IMG/VR virus record: IMGVR_UViG_3300047168_000114
Span: 1-26,370 of that record
Direction: 5' to 3' (one strand)
Origin: a virus
DNA length: 26,370 bases
Part shown: positions 14,412 to 20,834 of the stretch, piece after piece
How the letters are laid out: each line of letters opens with the position of its first letter
Position numbering within the stretch: position 1 is the first letter of the stretch
Notes under the pieces: generated by a model
The model's database searches: none
What the model was told of the DNA's origin: nothing
The model's input: only the letters and a program-made list of their open reading frames with translations
Made by a program: the position numbers and the translations under genes

Positions 14412-14425
14412 AACATTACAATGTG
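14412..14425. promoter_or_regulatory. Operator-type site AACAT-N4-ATGTG upstream of the late promoter
   Basis: AACATTACAATGTG differs by one base from the perfect palindrome and ends eight bases from the -35 element. A second, weaker copy (CTCAT-TTTC-GTGTG, 14431-14444) follows 19 bp away, in step with the tandem repeats. Repressor binding here could block or bend the promoter. Confidence 0.55.
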
Positions 14426-14459
14426 CATTTCTCATTTTCGTGTGCATTTCTCATTTTCG
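14422..14459. repeat. Two perfect tandem 19-bp repeats
   Basis: TGTGCATTTCTCATTTTCG occurs at 14422-14440 and again at 14441-14459 with no mismatch or gap. The second copy overlaps the stop codon of the GcrA-like regulator gene. Relative to the minus-strand promoter the repeats lie upstream of -35, about two helical turns apart, where activators bind. They may be the target of the adjacent regulator or a doubled operator. Confidence 0.85.
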
Positions 14460-15221
14460 AAAGACAATCGAATAATGCTCCAAGCACCAGCTTTTTCCAC
14501 TCAAGGTATGGGCGCCGCAAAATTCCGGCCAATATGCCTCGTCAGGCGATGTAATGTACTGGCACGACCTTGGAACGGGCGTCTGAGCGGTACTGCCGAG
14601 GATTGCTTGTTTAAACGCGAAATCGTGGCCACGAGCGACGCCGAGAAAGGCAAAGCCTCCGGCGCGGCCGATTGGCTGCGGCACCACGACAGGAAGAGCT
14701 ACGGGGACTGTGCCTTTTGCATTTTTTGAGTACGGCGCGTGGCCGAGGCGATGCTCGCCCCAGGTCGTGATGATAGCTTTCCCGACCACCAGCACGCGGC
14801 GGTACCCGTGCTTTGAGTCGACGCGTAGCCGGCCGAGTGCTACGAGCCGGTCAAACGCCTTTGCCACACTCTGTCTCCCGCGTCCCAATATCGCACCGAG
14901 TTCTTGGTTGGTCGGCATTGCGATTTTCGCGGATGCGGTTCGGATCACCACGTCAAGCACTCGCTGCATGAGAGGAGTAACGATCTTGGGTGGCAACGAA
15001 AATGGCAGCGCGCATTGAAGCTCGCGCCACGAGCGGTCGGCGGGGCGCCTGGCAGAGATGCGCCGGCTATGCGGAGTACGGCGCTTGAGCGATGCAGCGG
15101 TCGGCGGAGTCAGCATCAATGCCACATTCGCATTCGCAGGGACCAACGCATCGACACTCAACGAAAAATTCTCAAACAACGCGGGCCGAATATCGAAAGC
15201 ATGGACCGGGAGTGCATTCAT
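14451..15221 (-). CDS. Winged-helix regulator with GcrA-like C-terminus
   Basis: Residues about 82-146 form a winged-helix DNA-binding domain (VTPLMQRVLDVVIRTASAKI, NQELGAILGRGRQSVAKAFD, RLVALGRLRVDSKHGYRRVL). The C-terminus, SCQYITSPDEAYWPEFCGAH then LSGKSWCLEHYSIVF, reproduces the end of the alphaproteobacterial cell-cycle regulator GcrA, with C220, C235, C246 and H249 spaced as possible metal ligands. In GcrA this end is thought to contact RNA polymerase sigma70 domain 2. The combination suggests an activator of phage promoters; its gene is just upstream of the TTGACA promoter and tandem repeats. Start ATG 15221 with AGAGGT eight bases upstream. Confidence 0.7.
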   Translation of the reverse strand: MNALPVHAFDIRPALFENFSLSVDALVPANANVALMLTPPTAASLKRRTPHSRRISARRPADRSWRELQCALPFSLPPKIVTPLMQRVLDVVIRTASAKIAMPTNQELGAILGRGRQSVAKAFDRLVALGRLRVDSKHGYRRVLVVGKAIITTWGEHRLGHAPYSKNAKGTVPVALPVVVPQPIGRAGGFAFLGVARGHDFAFKQAILGSTAQTPVPRSCQYITSPDEAYWPEFCGAHTLSGKSWCLEHYSIVFRK

Positions 15222-15319
15222 TGCCGCACCTCTGATTTATGTGTCCCGGTGCCGAATTCTGACAACAGGAATGCCCAATCTTTAAGGGCTTAGGAATTTA
15301 CAGCACAACAGCAGATTGA

Positions 15320-15333
15320 CACATTTCGGTGTG
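15320..15333. promoter_or_regulatory. Operator-type site before the GcrA-like gene
   Basis: CACATTTCGGTGTG (one mismatch) with a GTTTT flank, in the 131-base gap between the large terminase stop and the regulator start. On the minus strand it overlaps a possible GTGTCA-N16-TAAATT promoter. It would place the regulator under the phage repressor. Confidence 0.6.
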
Positions 15334-15352
15334 GTTTTAGCCTGACCGGATT

Positions 15353-16954
15353 TTAATTTGACATCCCGCCCGTTTTGAAGGTCCGCGCTAGGTCGTCCGT
15401 CTGTTCGTGGGTCACGCCGTCTTTTGGCTTGGATTCCGCAGCTTCTTTGGCCAGTTTGTCCTGGTCCAGCAGGCGCGAGTAGTAGTCGAGGATGCCTGTG
15501 TTCGACCGGATGAACCCCTTGAAGGCTTGCGCGGCCGCATCCACCATGTCGTCGTGAGCCGCCGTCGGGAATCCGGCCAGCTCGGCTAAAAACATGTCGG
15601 TCCAGTCGGCGTCGAGAATAACTACGTTGCCGATCATGGCCTGGCTGGCCACCGGCGCTGCGTTGACAGCTTTATCGCCGGTGACCGGCTCGCAGACGAA
15701 GGAAAAGCCTGAGAGGTTCCCGCCCTGCTGCTCGGCTCGCGTCTTGCCGGCGGCGCCGGGGTCCTGGGGATAGCGTATGCGCGTCGCATAGCCGTCCACA
15801 GTGGCGATGGTCCGCATGATGCGGTCCACCTCACCGCCATCCACGCGCCAGCGCTGGACGTCAACGATGTAGTATTTCTGGGTAATTCGACTGTGTCCGA
15901 TCTTGACGGTGGCCGTCCAGTCGGGGTCAGCTTTGATCAGGGATTTTACAGTGGCGGCAAAGTCCCATCCGCGGCAGAATTCGAGGTCGGCGGGCAGCTC
16001 GTGCAGTTTGCAACGCGGGAACCAGGCTGTTTTGAATAGACCGCCCTCACGCGGACCTGGGAGCTGCTGGAACTGACTGTTGAAGGCATAGGAACCAAGG
16101 TTGTTTGAGAACCGCTCGATTACGCCGCGCGGCATATGCGCCGGCCAGAGCAACTCTCCTGTCTCGGTGCGCGGGTCTCCCGGCCACAAATGCGGGTGCT
16201 TGGGATCAAAATAAACTGGCAAGCTCATGTAGCGATATTCGCCCGGCTGGCGCTTCAAAATGTCTCCGATTACGTCGTTTTCGCCAACCCGCTGGTGGCA
16301 GACGATGAACACGCCGGTCTTGGGATCGTTGAGGCGGGACTGGACACGCTCTCGCCAGAAATTAAGAACCTCGGTGCGCTTTACGTCTGATTCGACATCC
16401 TTAATGTCATGCGGATCATCGGCCAAAATGACATTGGCGCCCTTCCCCATAACACGTCCGCCCACTGAAATACACTCCCTGTATCCGGTCTTAGTCGTCT
16501 CCAGGATGATTGAGTTGTCGGTTTTGAGCTGCACCTTTGCGCCCCAACGGTCTTGAAACCATTCGCTGGAGACAAGGTCTCGTGTTCTCTTCGAGTCGCG
16601 GATCGCCAATGAAAAGTCGTAGGAAATGAACATCATACGCTGCGACGCGTCTTTGATCCAGTAATAGGCCGGAAACATGACCGACAAGATTGTCGACTTT
16701 GAATGCCTGGGTGGACACGCAATGGCCAAGCGCCGGTTGCGCCCCGCCATGACATCCTCCAGTTCGCGGCAAATCTCATCGATGTGCCAGTTTGGAACGA
16801 AGACGGCCGTGGGCTCGATAACGTGCCAGGCCAACTCCACGAACGCCCGAAGCCCAAACCGCTCGACCATCGCGCGATCGAGGTCGATCAGCGCCTGTTT
16901 CGACGAAAGCCATGCGGCGTTGTGGAGAAGTTTGGAGTCTAGACCTTCAGGCAT
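15353..16954 (-). CDS. terL: Terminase large subunit (ATPase and nuclease), 533 aa
   Basis: The packaging motor pumps DNA through the portal and cuts the concatemer. The ATPase half has a Walker A-like loop (ACPPRHSKSTILS, residues 79-91; the phage P-x-R-x-x-KST type) and a Walker B (NVILADDPHD, 174-183). The nuclease half shows the acidic residues expected of an RNase H-like fold: GWDFAAT (329-335), YPQDPGAAGKT (395-405) and HDDMVDA (447-453). Length is normal. ATG at 16954 lacks a good ribosome site; an ATG at residue 29 is less likely as it would lose conserved sequence. Confidence 0.95.
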   Translation of the reverse strand: MPEGLDSKLLHNAAWLSSKQALIDLDRAMVERFGLRAFVELAWHVIEPTAVFVPNWHIDEICRELEDVMAGRNRRLAIACPPRHSKSTILSVMFPAYYWIKDASQRMMFISYDFSLAIRDSKRTRDLVSSEWFQDRWGAKVQLKTDNSIILETTKTGYRECISVGGRVMGKGANVILADDPHDIKDVESDVKRTEVLNFWRERVQSRLNDPKTGVFIVCHQRVGENDVIGDILKRQPGEYRYMSLPVYFDPKHPHLWPGDPRTETGELLWPAHMPRGVIERFSNNLGSYAFNSQFQQLPGPREGGLFKTAWFPRCKLHELPADLEFCRGWDFAATVKSLIKADPDWTATVKIGHSRITQKYYIVDVQRWRVDGGEVDRIMRTIATVDGYATRIRYPQDPGAAGKTRAEQQGGNLSGFSFVCEPVTGDKAVNAAPVASQAMIGNVVILDADWTDMFLAELAGFPTAAHDDMVDAAAQAFKGFIRSNTGILDYYSRLLDQDKLAKEAAESKPKDGVTHEQTDDLARTFKTGGMSN

Positions 16955-16987
16955 CGAACTGAAGATGGAATTGTCAGGTCGCCTGCG

Positions 16988-17077
16988 CTATGGGTAAAAG
17001 CGTTTGTGAAAGCGCTCGGCGTCCACCATGTCATCGCGTGCTAGCCCCGCCGAGGAAAAATTTCGCACAAGTCTCAT
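16988..17077 (-). CDS. 29-aa peptide upstream of the large terminase
   Basis: ATG at 17077 overlaps the TGA of the tiny gene before it (ATGA); TAG at 16988. The peptide is charged and basic (GLARDDMVDAERFHKRFYP at its end). Supported only by coupling and by a reasonable composition. Confidence 0.4.
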   Translation of the reverse strand: MRLVRNFSSAGLARDDMVDAERFHKRFYP

Positions 17078-17172
17078 TTGTGTTTCGCTACGGTAAGAAA
17101 TTGCATCGGGTCGATCGCCGCGCCCTGAAACGGCTTCATGGGATCGCCGAGAATACGCCGCATTTCCTCCAT
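17074..17172 (-). CDS. 32-aa peptide between the terminase genes
   Basis: ATG at 17172 directly follows the TAA of 17173-17379; an in-frame ATG at 17163 has GGAGG three bases upstream. The peptide (RRILGDPMKPFQGAAIDPMQ in its middle) reads like a real protein. It overlaps the next tiny gene by ATGA. Function unknown. Confidence 0.45.
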   Translation of the reverse strand: MEEMRRILGDPMKPFQGAAIDPMQFLTVAKHK

Positions 17173-17379
17173 TTAACGCAAAGCGTGCGATGCCGCGCTG
17201 TTGTTTAGCGCTTCAGCGAGCTGCTTTTCCAAATCAACAATTCGCGCCGAGGCGGCTTTCATGTCGTCAGAAATGTTGGCGCCAGGTTGATAGGCACTCA
17301 AGATCGTCACAAAGCCGCTGCCGTGCGCTGGGTAACCGCTAAACTCGGCAGTCAGAAGACGTTCCGCTAGGGTGCTCAT
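17173..17379 (-). CDS. Hypothetical small protein, 68 aa
   Basis: Start ATG 17379 with AAGGA six bases upstream and an ATGA overlap with the preceding gene; an open extension upstream has no ribosome site. The N-terminal half is mixed (AERLLTAEFSGYPAHGSGFV), the C-terminal half a helix (MKAASARIVDLEKQLAEALN) that could dimerise as a coiled coil. Not recognised. Confidence 0.6.
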   Translation of the reverse strand: MSTLAERLLTAEFSGYPAHGSGFVTILSAYQPGANISDDMKAASARIVDLEKQLAEALNNSAASHALR

Positions 17380-17447
17380 ATCTTTTCCTTCGTGCCAAAG
17401 CGCTCCGCTTCGCCGCCGCAGAACGGGCATGGTTTCAGGTTGCTCAC
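17376..17447 (-). CDS. Possible separate 23-aa Lar-like zinc peptide
   Basis: A GTG at 17447, with GAGGG about ten bases upstream, would give a 23-residue peptide with LKPCPFCGGEAERFG, the zinc-knuckle opening of Lar-type restriction-alleviation proteins. Full Lar proteins are about 60 aa with a second metal pair, which is absent here, so this is either a remnant, a minimal zinc peptide, or simply the C-terminus of the longer frame. Function in restriction alleviation is unproven. Confidence 0.35.
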   Translation of the reverse strand: MSNLKPCPFCGGEAERFGTKEKI

Positions 17448-17822
17448 TTTAAGGCCCTCACTGTCACGTGACGCTCCTCGATTTACGGTGCCGCGGCGCC
17501 GGCTGAAGCATCGCCAGCGCCAGCGCATCAACGATCCGGCAAGCCGCGATCGTAAGCTGACGGCCCTGTTCTCTCGATCATCGGCTGTCATCTCGCCTTC
17601 GATGAAGACGCCGCCGGCACGCCGATAGCGCTCGTCGCGAAGGATTGCGTCAATCTCGGCGCGTGCCGCGGTGAGCGATTCGACCATTGTCGGAATCTCG
17701 AGCGTGTTGCGGACCAGGCGCAAAGCCCAGTCTTCGACGCGATGAACGGCCTCCTGGGTCCGGTCGACGCGTGCTTGCCTGATCCGGTCGGCGCCGCGAA
17801 ACTCGCAATCGTTAATCTGCAT
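17376..17822 (-). CDS. Hypothetical protein ending in a Lar-like zinc motif; possible frameshift
   Basis: The open frame encodes 148 aa. The first 80 residues are helical and protein-like (ARVDRTQEAVHRVEDWALRL, AEIDAILRDERYRRAGGVFI). From about residue 81 the frame turns into Arg/Trp/Ser-rich sequence unlike the rest, while another frame from near 17570 to a TGA at 17464 gives GRQLTIAACRIVDALALAML, which looks far more like protein. A single-base indel or frameshift near 17563-17575 would join them. The last 23 codons match the start of Lar restriction-alleviation proteins. ATG at 17822, operator 14 bases upstream. Confidence 0.5.
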   Translation of the reverse strand: MQINDCEFRGADRIRQARVDRTQEAVHRVEDWALRLVRNTLEIPTMVESLTAARAEIDAILRDERYRRAGGVFIEGEMTADDRENRAVSLRSRLAGSLMRWRWRCFSRRRGTVNRGASRDSEGLKVSNLKPCPFCGGEAERFGTKEKI

Positions 17823-17835
17823 GTTTCGAGCAAAT

Positions 17836-17857
17836 CACATTTAGATGTGTTTTTCAA
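17836..17857 (-). promoter_or_regulatory. Perfect operator with adjoining TTGAAA element
   Basis: CACATTTAGATGTG (17836-17849) is a perfect copy with AAA and TTTTT flanks. Read on the minus strand it is preceded by TTGAAAAA, giving the same TTGAAAAACACAT arrangement as at 6540 and 19498. It overlaps the end of the small terminase gene and ends 14 bases before the start at 17822, so it could repress a promoter inside the packaging operon. Confidence 0.7.
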
Positions 17858-18798
17858 GCCCGCGGAAGCGCGCCTTCCAGGATTTCTTCTGCGACCCCTT
17901 CGAGTGCGTCTGCTTCCGTTGCCGGCCGCGTCAGCGCGACCTCCTGGTTGAGCATGGCGGCGGCGCGCCGCAACTCCATCATCTTCTCCATCGAAAGCGT
18001 CGTCAGGACCTCTTTGACCTGCTCGGGAGGATCCTCGCCGCCGGCGCCGGCCGCATTGGGCAGAAGTTTGGCTTCCATGCTGAGCGCCTTCCGCCGGATG
18101 GCCAGGCCCTTGTCCACGGTGGCTACCGCGGCGCGCACCAGGCCAGACAGTGATTCCGTCTTGCTGCCGACCATACGCAGCCGGGAGGCGATTTGGCGCA
18201 CCAAATCCTCGTCACTGCTGGAAATCAGGATCGACAGCTGGTCTATCAGCGTGGTGCCAAACGCGATGATCTGGTCGGATTTGGCGATCTCTTTAAGGAT
18301 CTGCTGCTGCTGGACGGCGGCCATCCGCTTGCCCGCGCGCACCGCTCCCGCCTGATCGGCGACCGCTAATTCGCCGATGGTGCGCGGCGGCTCTTTTTTC
18401 GTAGTTTCTTCGAGAACGTCGTCAAGGTTTGAAAACGGCGGCGCCAGCGGAACGGGTGGATTTGCACCACTTGCACCACTTTGCGCACCACCCAACTCGC
18501 CGTCCGCACCAGCCGCCAGGACCATGTCGATCACGCTGTTCGTCGCGACGTTGGCGGCGATCATGTTGGGGTCCTTACGCCAACCTTCTTTCTGCTGCCG
18601 GCGCAGTACGGTGGTGTGGGATTTCTGTCCGAACTTTCGTGCCAGTTCCCGAATGCCGATCTCCGTGGTCTCGAATTCATGCTTCATCTCAGCCCAGAGC
18701 CGTTCCTGGCCTTCGGTGGAGAGCGAAGCCTGCAGCTTGGCGCGCCTTTTGGCTTTATCAGCGGCGACTTTCTTCAGTTTCAGGTCTCTTCTGGCCAC
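17854..18798 (-). CDS. Terminase small subunit candidate, about 314 aa
   Basis: The gene precedes the terL operon, as small terminases do. Residues after the start are basic and helical, followed by FETTEIGIRELARKFGQKSH and TTVLRRQQKEGWRK, an HTH like that of phage terminase small subunits (DNA-end recognition). The rest is long helices and an acidic C-terminal tail. Start is uncertain: the frame extends to TTG 18924 or ATG 18885, but that part is AT-rich and carries a plus-strand promoter and an operator, so I choose GTG 18798. It is larger than typical (about 150-200 aa). Confidence 0.7.
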   Translation of the reverse strand: MARRDLKLKKVAADKAKRRAKLQASLSTEGQERLWAEMKHEFETTEIGIRELARKFGQKSHTTVLRRQQKEGWRKDPNMIAANVATNSVIDMVLAAGADGELGGAQSGASGANPPVPLAPPFSNLDDVLEETTKKEPPRTIGELAVADQAGAVRAGKRMAAVQQQQILKEIAKSDQIIAFGTTLIDQLSILISSSDEDLVRQIASRLRMVGSKTESLSGLVRAAVATVDKGLAIRRKALSMEAKLLPNAAGAGGEDPPEQVKEVLTTLSMEKMMELRRAAAMLNQEVALTRPATEADALEGVAEEILEGALPRA

Positions 18799-18835
18799 CG
18801 GACTGCAAAACCTTTCAAGAAAATTACGCAAACCC

Positions 18836-18864
18836 TTGTATTTGTTGAATATATCGCTTATATC
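18836..18864 (+). promoter_or_regulatory. Early plus-strand promoter
   Basis: TTGTAT (18836-18841), 17 bases, TATATC (18859-18864), in an AT-rich stretch pointing to the plus-strand gene at 18924. An operator-type site lies just downstream at 18881, near the expected transcript start. Confidence 0.6.
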
Positions 18865-18880
18865 TACTGTACCGGGATTG

Positions 18881-18894
18881 CACATCCCGATGTC
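18881..18894. promoter_or_regulatory. Operator-type site in the early promoter
   Basis: CACATCCCGATGTC differs by one base from the palindrome. It covers about +10 to +24 of the promoter at 18836-18864, a position where a bound repressor would block the early operon. Confidence 0.55.
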
Positions 18895-18923
18895 GTTGTA
18901 CCCAAAAATTGAGGAGAACCGCA

Positions 18924-19211
18924 ATGAACAACTTGTTCGGCGCGGCGCTCGATGACCAGGAAGACGAGACTCTGCGCCTCTGGTACGAGGAACCCGTCGT
19001 GTATCGCGACATTCCGCATCCGGTTCGCAGATCTACCGCTTTCGCGTTGCACAGCATTGAATTTCAGAGCTGGAGCCGGCTAAGAGACATCAGCCGCCTT
19101 CCGCGCGCCGCCGTGGCGCCGGGCAACCGCATCATGAGCGCCGCCGAGGCCCAGACGTTTCTCGCACAGCGGGAAATGCCTGGGATCAGAAATCCAGGCC
19201 GGGACGCTTAA
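18924..19211 (+). CDS. Hypothetical early protein, 95 aa
   Basis: ATG at 18924 has GAGGAGAA eight bases upstream. The N-terminus is acidic (NNLFGAALDDQEDETLRLWY), the rest basic with no known motif and no membrane segment. First gene of the plus-strand early operon. Its stop codon lies in the loop of a strong hairpin (19197-19220). Phage early proteins of this size often target host functions, but nothing specific is visible. Confidence 0.65.
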   Translation: MNNLFGAALDDQEDETLRLWYEEPVVYRDIPHPVRRSTAFALHSIEFQSWSRLRDISRLPRAAVAPGNRIMSAAEAQTFLAQREMPGIRNPGRDA

Positions 19212-19220
19212 GTCCCGGCC
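19197..19220 (+). terminator. Hairpin over the stop codon of the first early gene
   Basis: GGCCGGGAC (19197-19205) pairs with GTCCCGGCC (19212-19220); the TAA stop sits at the loop. It is followed by GCTTTCCCTT, so it may be a weak or attenuating terminator that limits downstream expression. Confidence 0.6.
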
Positions 19221-19230
19221 GCTTTCCCTT

Positions 19231-19284
19231 CCCGCCGGCTAAGACGGCGGGGTGATCAGCTCCCACAAAGGAGCGAAAGGGACA
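19231..19284 (+). ncRNA. Structured mRNA leader, copy A
   Basis: Two hairpins: CCCGCCG/CGGCGGG (19231-19237, 19245-19251) and, after TGATCAG, GCTCC-CACAAA-GGAGC, then GAAAGGGACA leading to ATG 19291. Copy B at 19821-19875 has the same layout. The second stem differs by a compensating pair (GCTCC/GGAGC against GCCCC/GGGGC), and the first stem has different sequence but the same place. This points to selection on RNA structure, probably translational control of the following gene. Confidence 0.6.
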
Positions 19285-19290
19285 CTTCAC

Positions 19291-19461
19291 ATGAAAACAG
19301 CCGTCAAAATCACCGCGATCGCAATCGCTTTCCCCGCTTTGTCATTCTGTTGGGCGATGGGCTTCCTGGCATTTTCCTTTGCCTGGCAGACGCCCGGATC
19401 CATGGCTTACCTGGTCGGGACCAGCGCGGTCGCGGCGGCCCTTGTTGGTCGTTACGGTTAG
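19291..19461 (+). CDS. Small membrane protein, 56 aa, two spans
   Basis: Start at ATG 19291 behind structured leader A; an earlier in-frame ATG at 19252 lies inside the leader and is rejected. The product is almost all hydrophobic: a first span (VKITAIAIAFPALSFCWAMG) and a second after TPGS (MAYLVGTSAVAAALVG), with a basic N-terminus. Two-span proteins of this size in phage early operons include superinfection-exclusion and host-takeover proteins. Role unknown. A strong terminator follows at once. Confidence 0.65.
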   Translation: MKTAVKITAIAIAFPALSFCWAMGFLAFSFAWQTPGSMAYLVGTSAVAAALVGRYG

Positions 19462-19496
19462 AAAAAATACGGTCCCTAGGCGGGGCCGTATTTTTT
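19462..19496. terminator. Strong bidirectional terminator
   Basis: AAAAAATACGG (19462-19472) pairs with CCGTATTTTTT (19486-19496), with a TCCC/GGGG inner extension; followed by a T-run on both strands. It ends the first early transcript and isolates the promoter at 19498. Confidence 0.85.
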
Positions 19497-19497
19497 C

Positions 19498-19526
19498 TTG
19501 AAAAACACATTTCTTTGTACTATGTA
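19498..19526 (+). promoter_or_regulatory. Early promoter with operator-like site in its spacer
   Basis: TTGAAA (19498-19503), 17 bases, TATGTA (19521-19526). The spacer holds CACATTTCTTTGTA (19506-19519), a degenerate copy of the operator. TTGAAAAACACATTT is shared exactly with the site at 6540. The start codon GTG 19554 follows about 20 bases after the expected transcript start. Confidence 0.7.
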
Positions 19527-19553
19527 AGGAATGTGTTTTGTGGAGATTCAAAC

Positions 19554-19802
19554 GTGTGTATCGCGCAATTCGTTCGTGAGTCGAACGCCGAAATCTGGGC
19601 GCCTGACCTTGCTTGCGAGGCAGCCCCCGAAATGATCGCCGATGAACCGCCGGTGATGGACAGCTTCGAGACGCCCGACGGGCGCTCCTGGGTGCGCGTC
19701 TATCTCGATAGCTCGGCGCTCGATCAGAATGGCACCGTCTATGTCCACGCGCCGCGCGCCGCCGCCAGCCGCCGGTTTGAGCCGGGGTTGCTGGCAGCCT
19801 AA
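19554..19802 (+). CDS. Hypothetical early protein, 82 aa
   Basis: GTG start at 19554 with GGAG eight bases upstream, directly behind the promoter at 19498; the longer frame upstream runs through a terminator and is rejected. The protein is acidic in its first half (AEIWAPDLACEAAPEMIADE) and has a beta-rich SFETPDGRSWVRVYLDSSAL stretch and a basic Ala-rich end. No known motif. It is followed by leader B and the clamp gene. Confidence 0.6.
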   Translation: MCIAQFVRESNAEIWAPDLACEAAPEMIADEPPVMDSFETPDGRSWVRVYLDSSALDQNGTVYVHAPRAAASRRFEPGLLAA

Positions 19803-19820
19803 AGCCGCGCCGATCCCTTC

Positions 19821-19875
19821 TGGCCGCAAACCGCGGACCAGGTGATCAGCCCCCACTTAGGGGCCGAAAGGGACA
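19821..19875 (+). ncRNA. Structured mRNA leader, copy B
   Basis: TGGCCGC pairs with GCGGACCA's complementing bases (a seven-pair stem with one bulge, 19821-19840), then GGTGATCAGC, then GCCCC-CACTTA-GGGGC, then CGAAAGGGACA and ATG 19879. The GGTGATCAGC and GAAAGGGACA blocks match copy A exactly. Placed before the sliding-clamp-like gene. Confidence 0.6.
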
Positions 19876-19878
19876 AAA

Positions 19879-20772
19879 ATGACCTACACCGATGAAAACG
19901 ACCTCGACGACGAAGTGGTGGAGACACCGTTCGTCGAAGAGGCGCCGGCGGCCGAGCTGCCGCAGCGTTCCGTCGTCATCGTGCGTCCGCACGTCATGCT
20001 GGCCGCGATGGTGGCAATGTCGACCGAGGAAACCCGCTACTATCTGAACGGGATCTTCATCCAGCCCCACGAAGACGGTGGGATCGTCCTGACCGCGACC
20101 GACGGGCACTTGCTCGTTACCATCAGGGACTCTTTCGGCTACGCCGAAGGCCCGGCGCAGATCTGGCAAATCAAAGACATGGTCTCGATGATCAAGGCCA
20201 AAATCAGCGCCCAGGGCAAGTTCCTGAAGGACAAAGCACTGCTTCGGTATGAGTTCGACGGTTCGACCACAGACGGCAAGGGCAATCGCCGGCAGGGAAA
20301 ATCCCGGCTCGGAATTGCCTTCCAAGACGTCGACGACGTGAAGGACATGGAGGTCGGCTCGGAACACTGCGATATGCTTGCGTCGCCGGCGTGCATCGAC
20401 GGGACGTTTCCGGAATACGGGCGCGTCATCCCCCAGGTCGGGGAAACACGCTCTGGAGCCTGCATCCAAGCCGCTTTGCTCATGCGTATTGGCAAGTTCG
20501 CCCAGGAGATCACCAACGCCAAGCTGGCCGCGGTGAATCTGGAGATCAGCGACGAATCCGGGCCGAGCTGCTTCCATGTGGCGGCGCCCGGCGAAGGCCT
20601 GGACGCGATCGGCGTGGTTATGCCGATGCGCGGCCCAGCCAGACTGCATCACCATCCCGATTGGCTTGTGAAGGTGACCGGACGCCCCGAATTGGGCGCC
20701 CCGCCGCCGGTCGAGATGATCAAAACCAGCGAGGATGCGGAATCCGACGACCAGGTCGCGAAAGCGGCCTAG
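19879..20772 (+). CDS. DnaN-like sliding clamp (beta-clamp fold), 297 aa
   Basis: Landmarks of the bacterial beta clamp are visible: LAAMVAMSTEETRYYLNGIF then IVLTATDGHLLV (residues 41-80, as in clamp domain II), CIDGTFPEYGRVIPQ (172-186, the FPDY-RVIP block) and AIGVVMPMRG (243-252, the C-terminal VMPMR). At 297 aa it is shorter than chromosomal DnaN (about 370), so one of three clamp domains seems missing; a trimer of two-domain units or a different oligomer is possible. It would tether a polymerase during phage replication or compete with the host clamp. Structured leader B precedes it. Confidence 0.75.
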   Translation: MTYTDENDLDDEVVETPFVEEAPAAELPQRSVVIVRPHVMLAAMVAMSTEETRYYLNGIFIQPHEDGGIVLTATDGHLLVTIRDSFGYAEGPAQIWQIKDMVSMIKAKISAQGKFLKDKALLRYEFDGSTTDGKGNRRQGKSRLGIAFQDVDDVKDMEVGSEHCDMLASPACIDGTFPEYGRVIPQVGETRSGACIQAALLMRIGKFAQEITNAKLAAVNLEISDESGPSCFHVAAPGEGLDAIGVVMPMRGPARLHHHPDWLVKVTGRPELGAPPPVEMIKTSEDAESDDQVAKAA

Positions 20773-20773
20773 A

Positions 20774-20787
20774 AACCCTTCGGGGTT
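20774..20787 (+). repeat. Small hairpin after the clamp gene, copy 1
   Basis: AACCC-TTCG-GGGTT with a GAAACCC and GGTTGC frame. The same element, with a longer stem, follows the next gene at 21182-21197. Stem length and lack of a T-run argue for an mRNA-end or processing hairpin rather than a full terminator. Confidence 0.5.
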
Positions 20788-20834
20788 GCTTGACTCATGT
20801 CAGGCTTGATGAAATCCTCAACAAGGAGGCAAAC

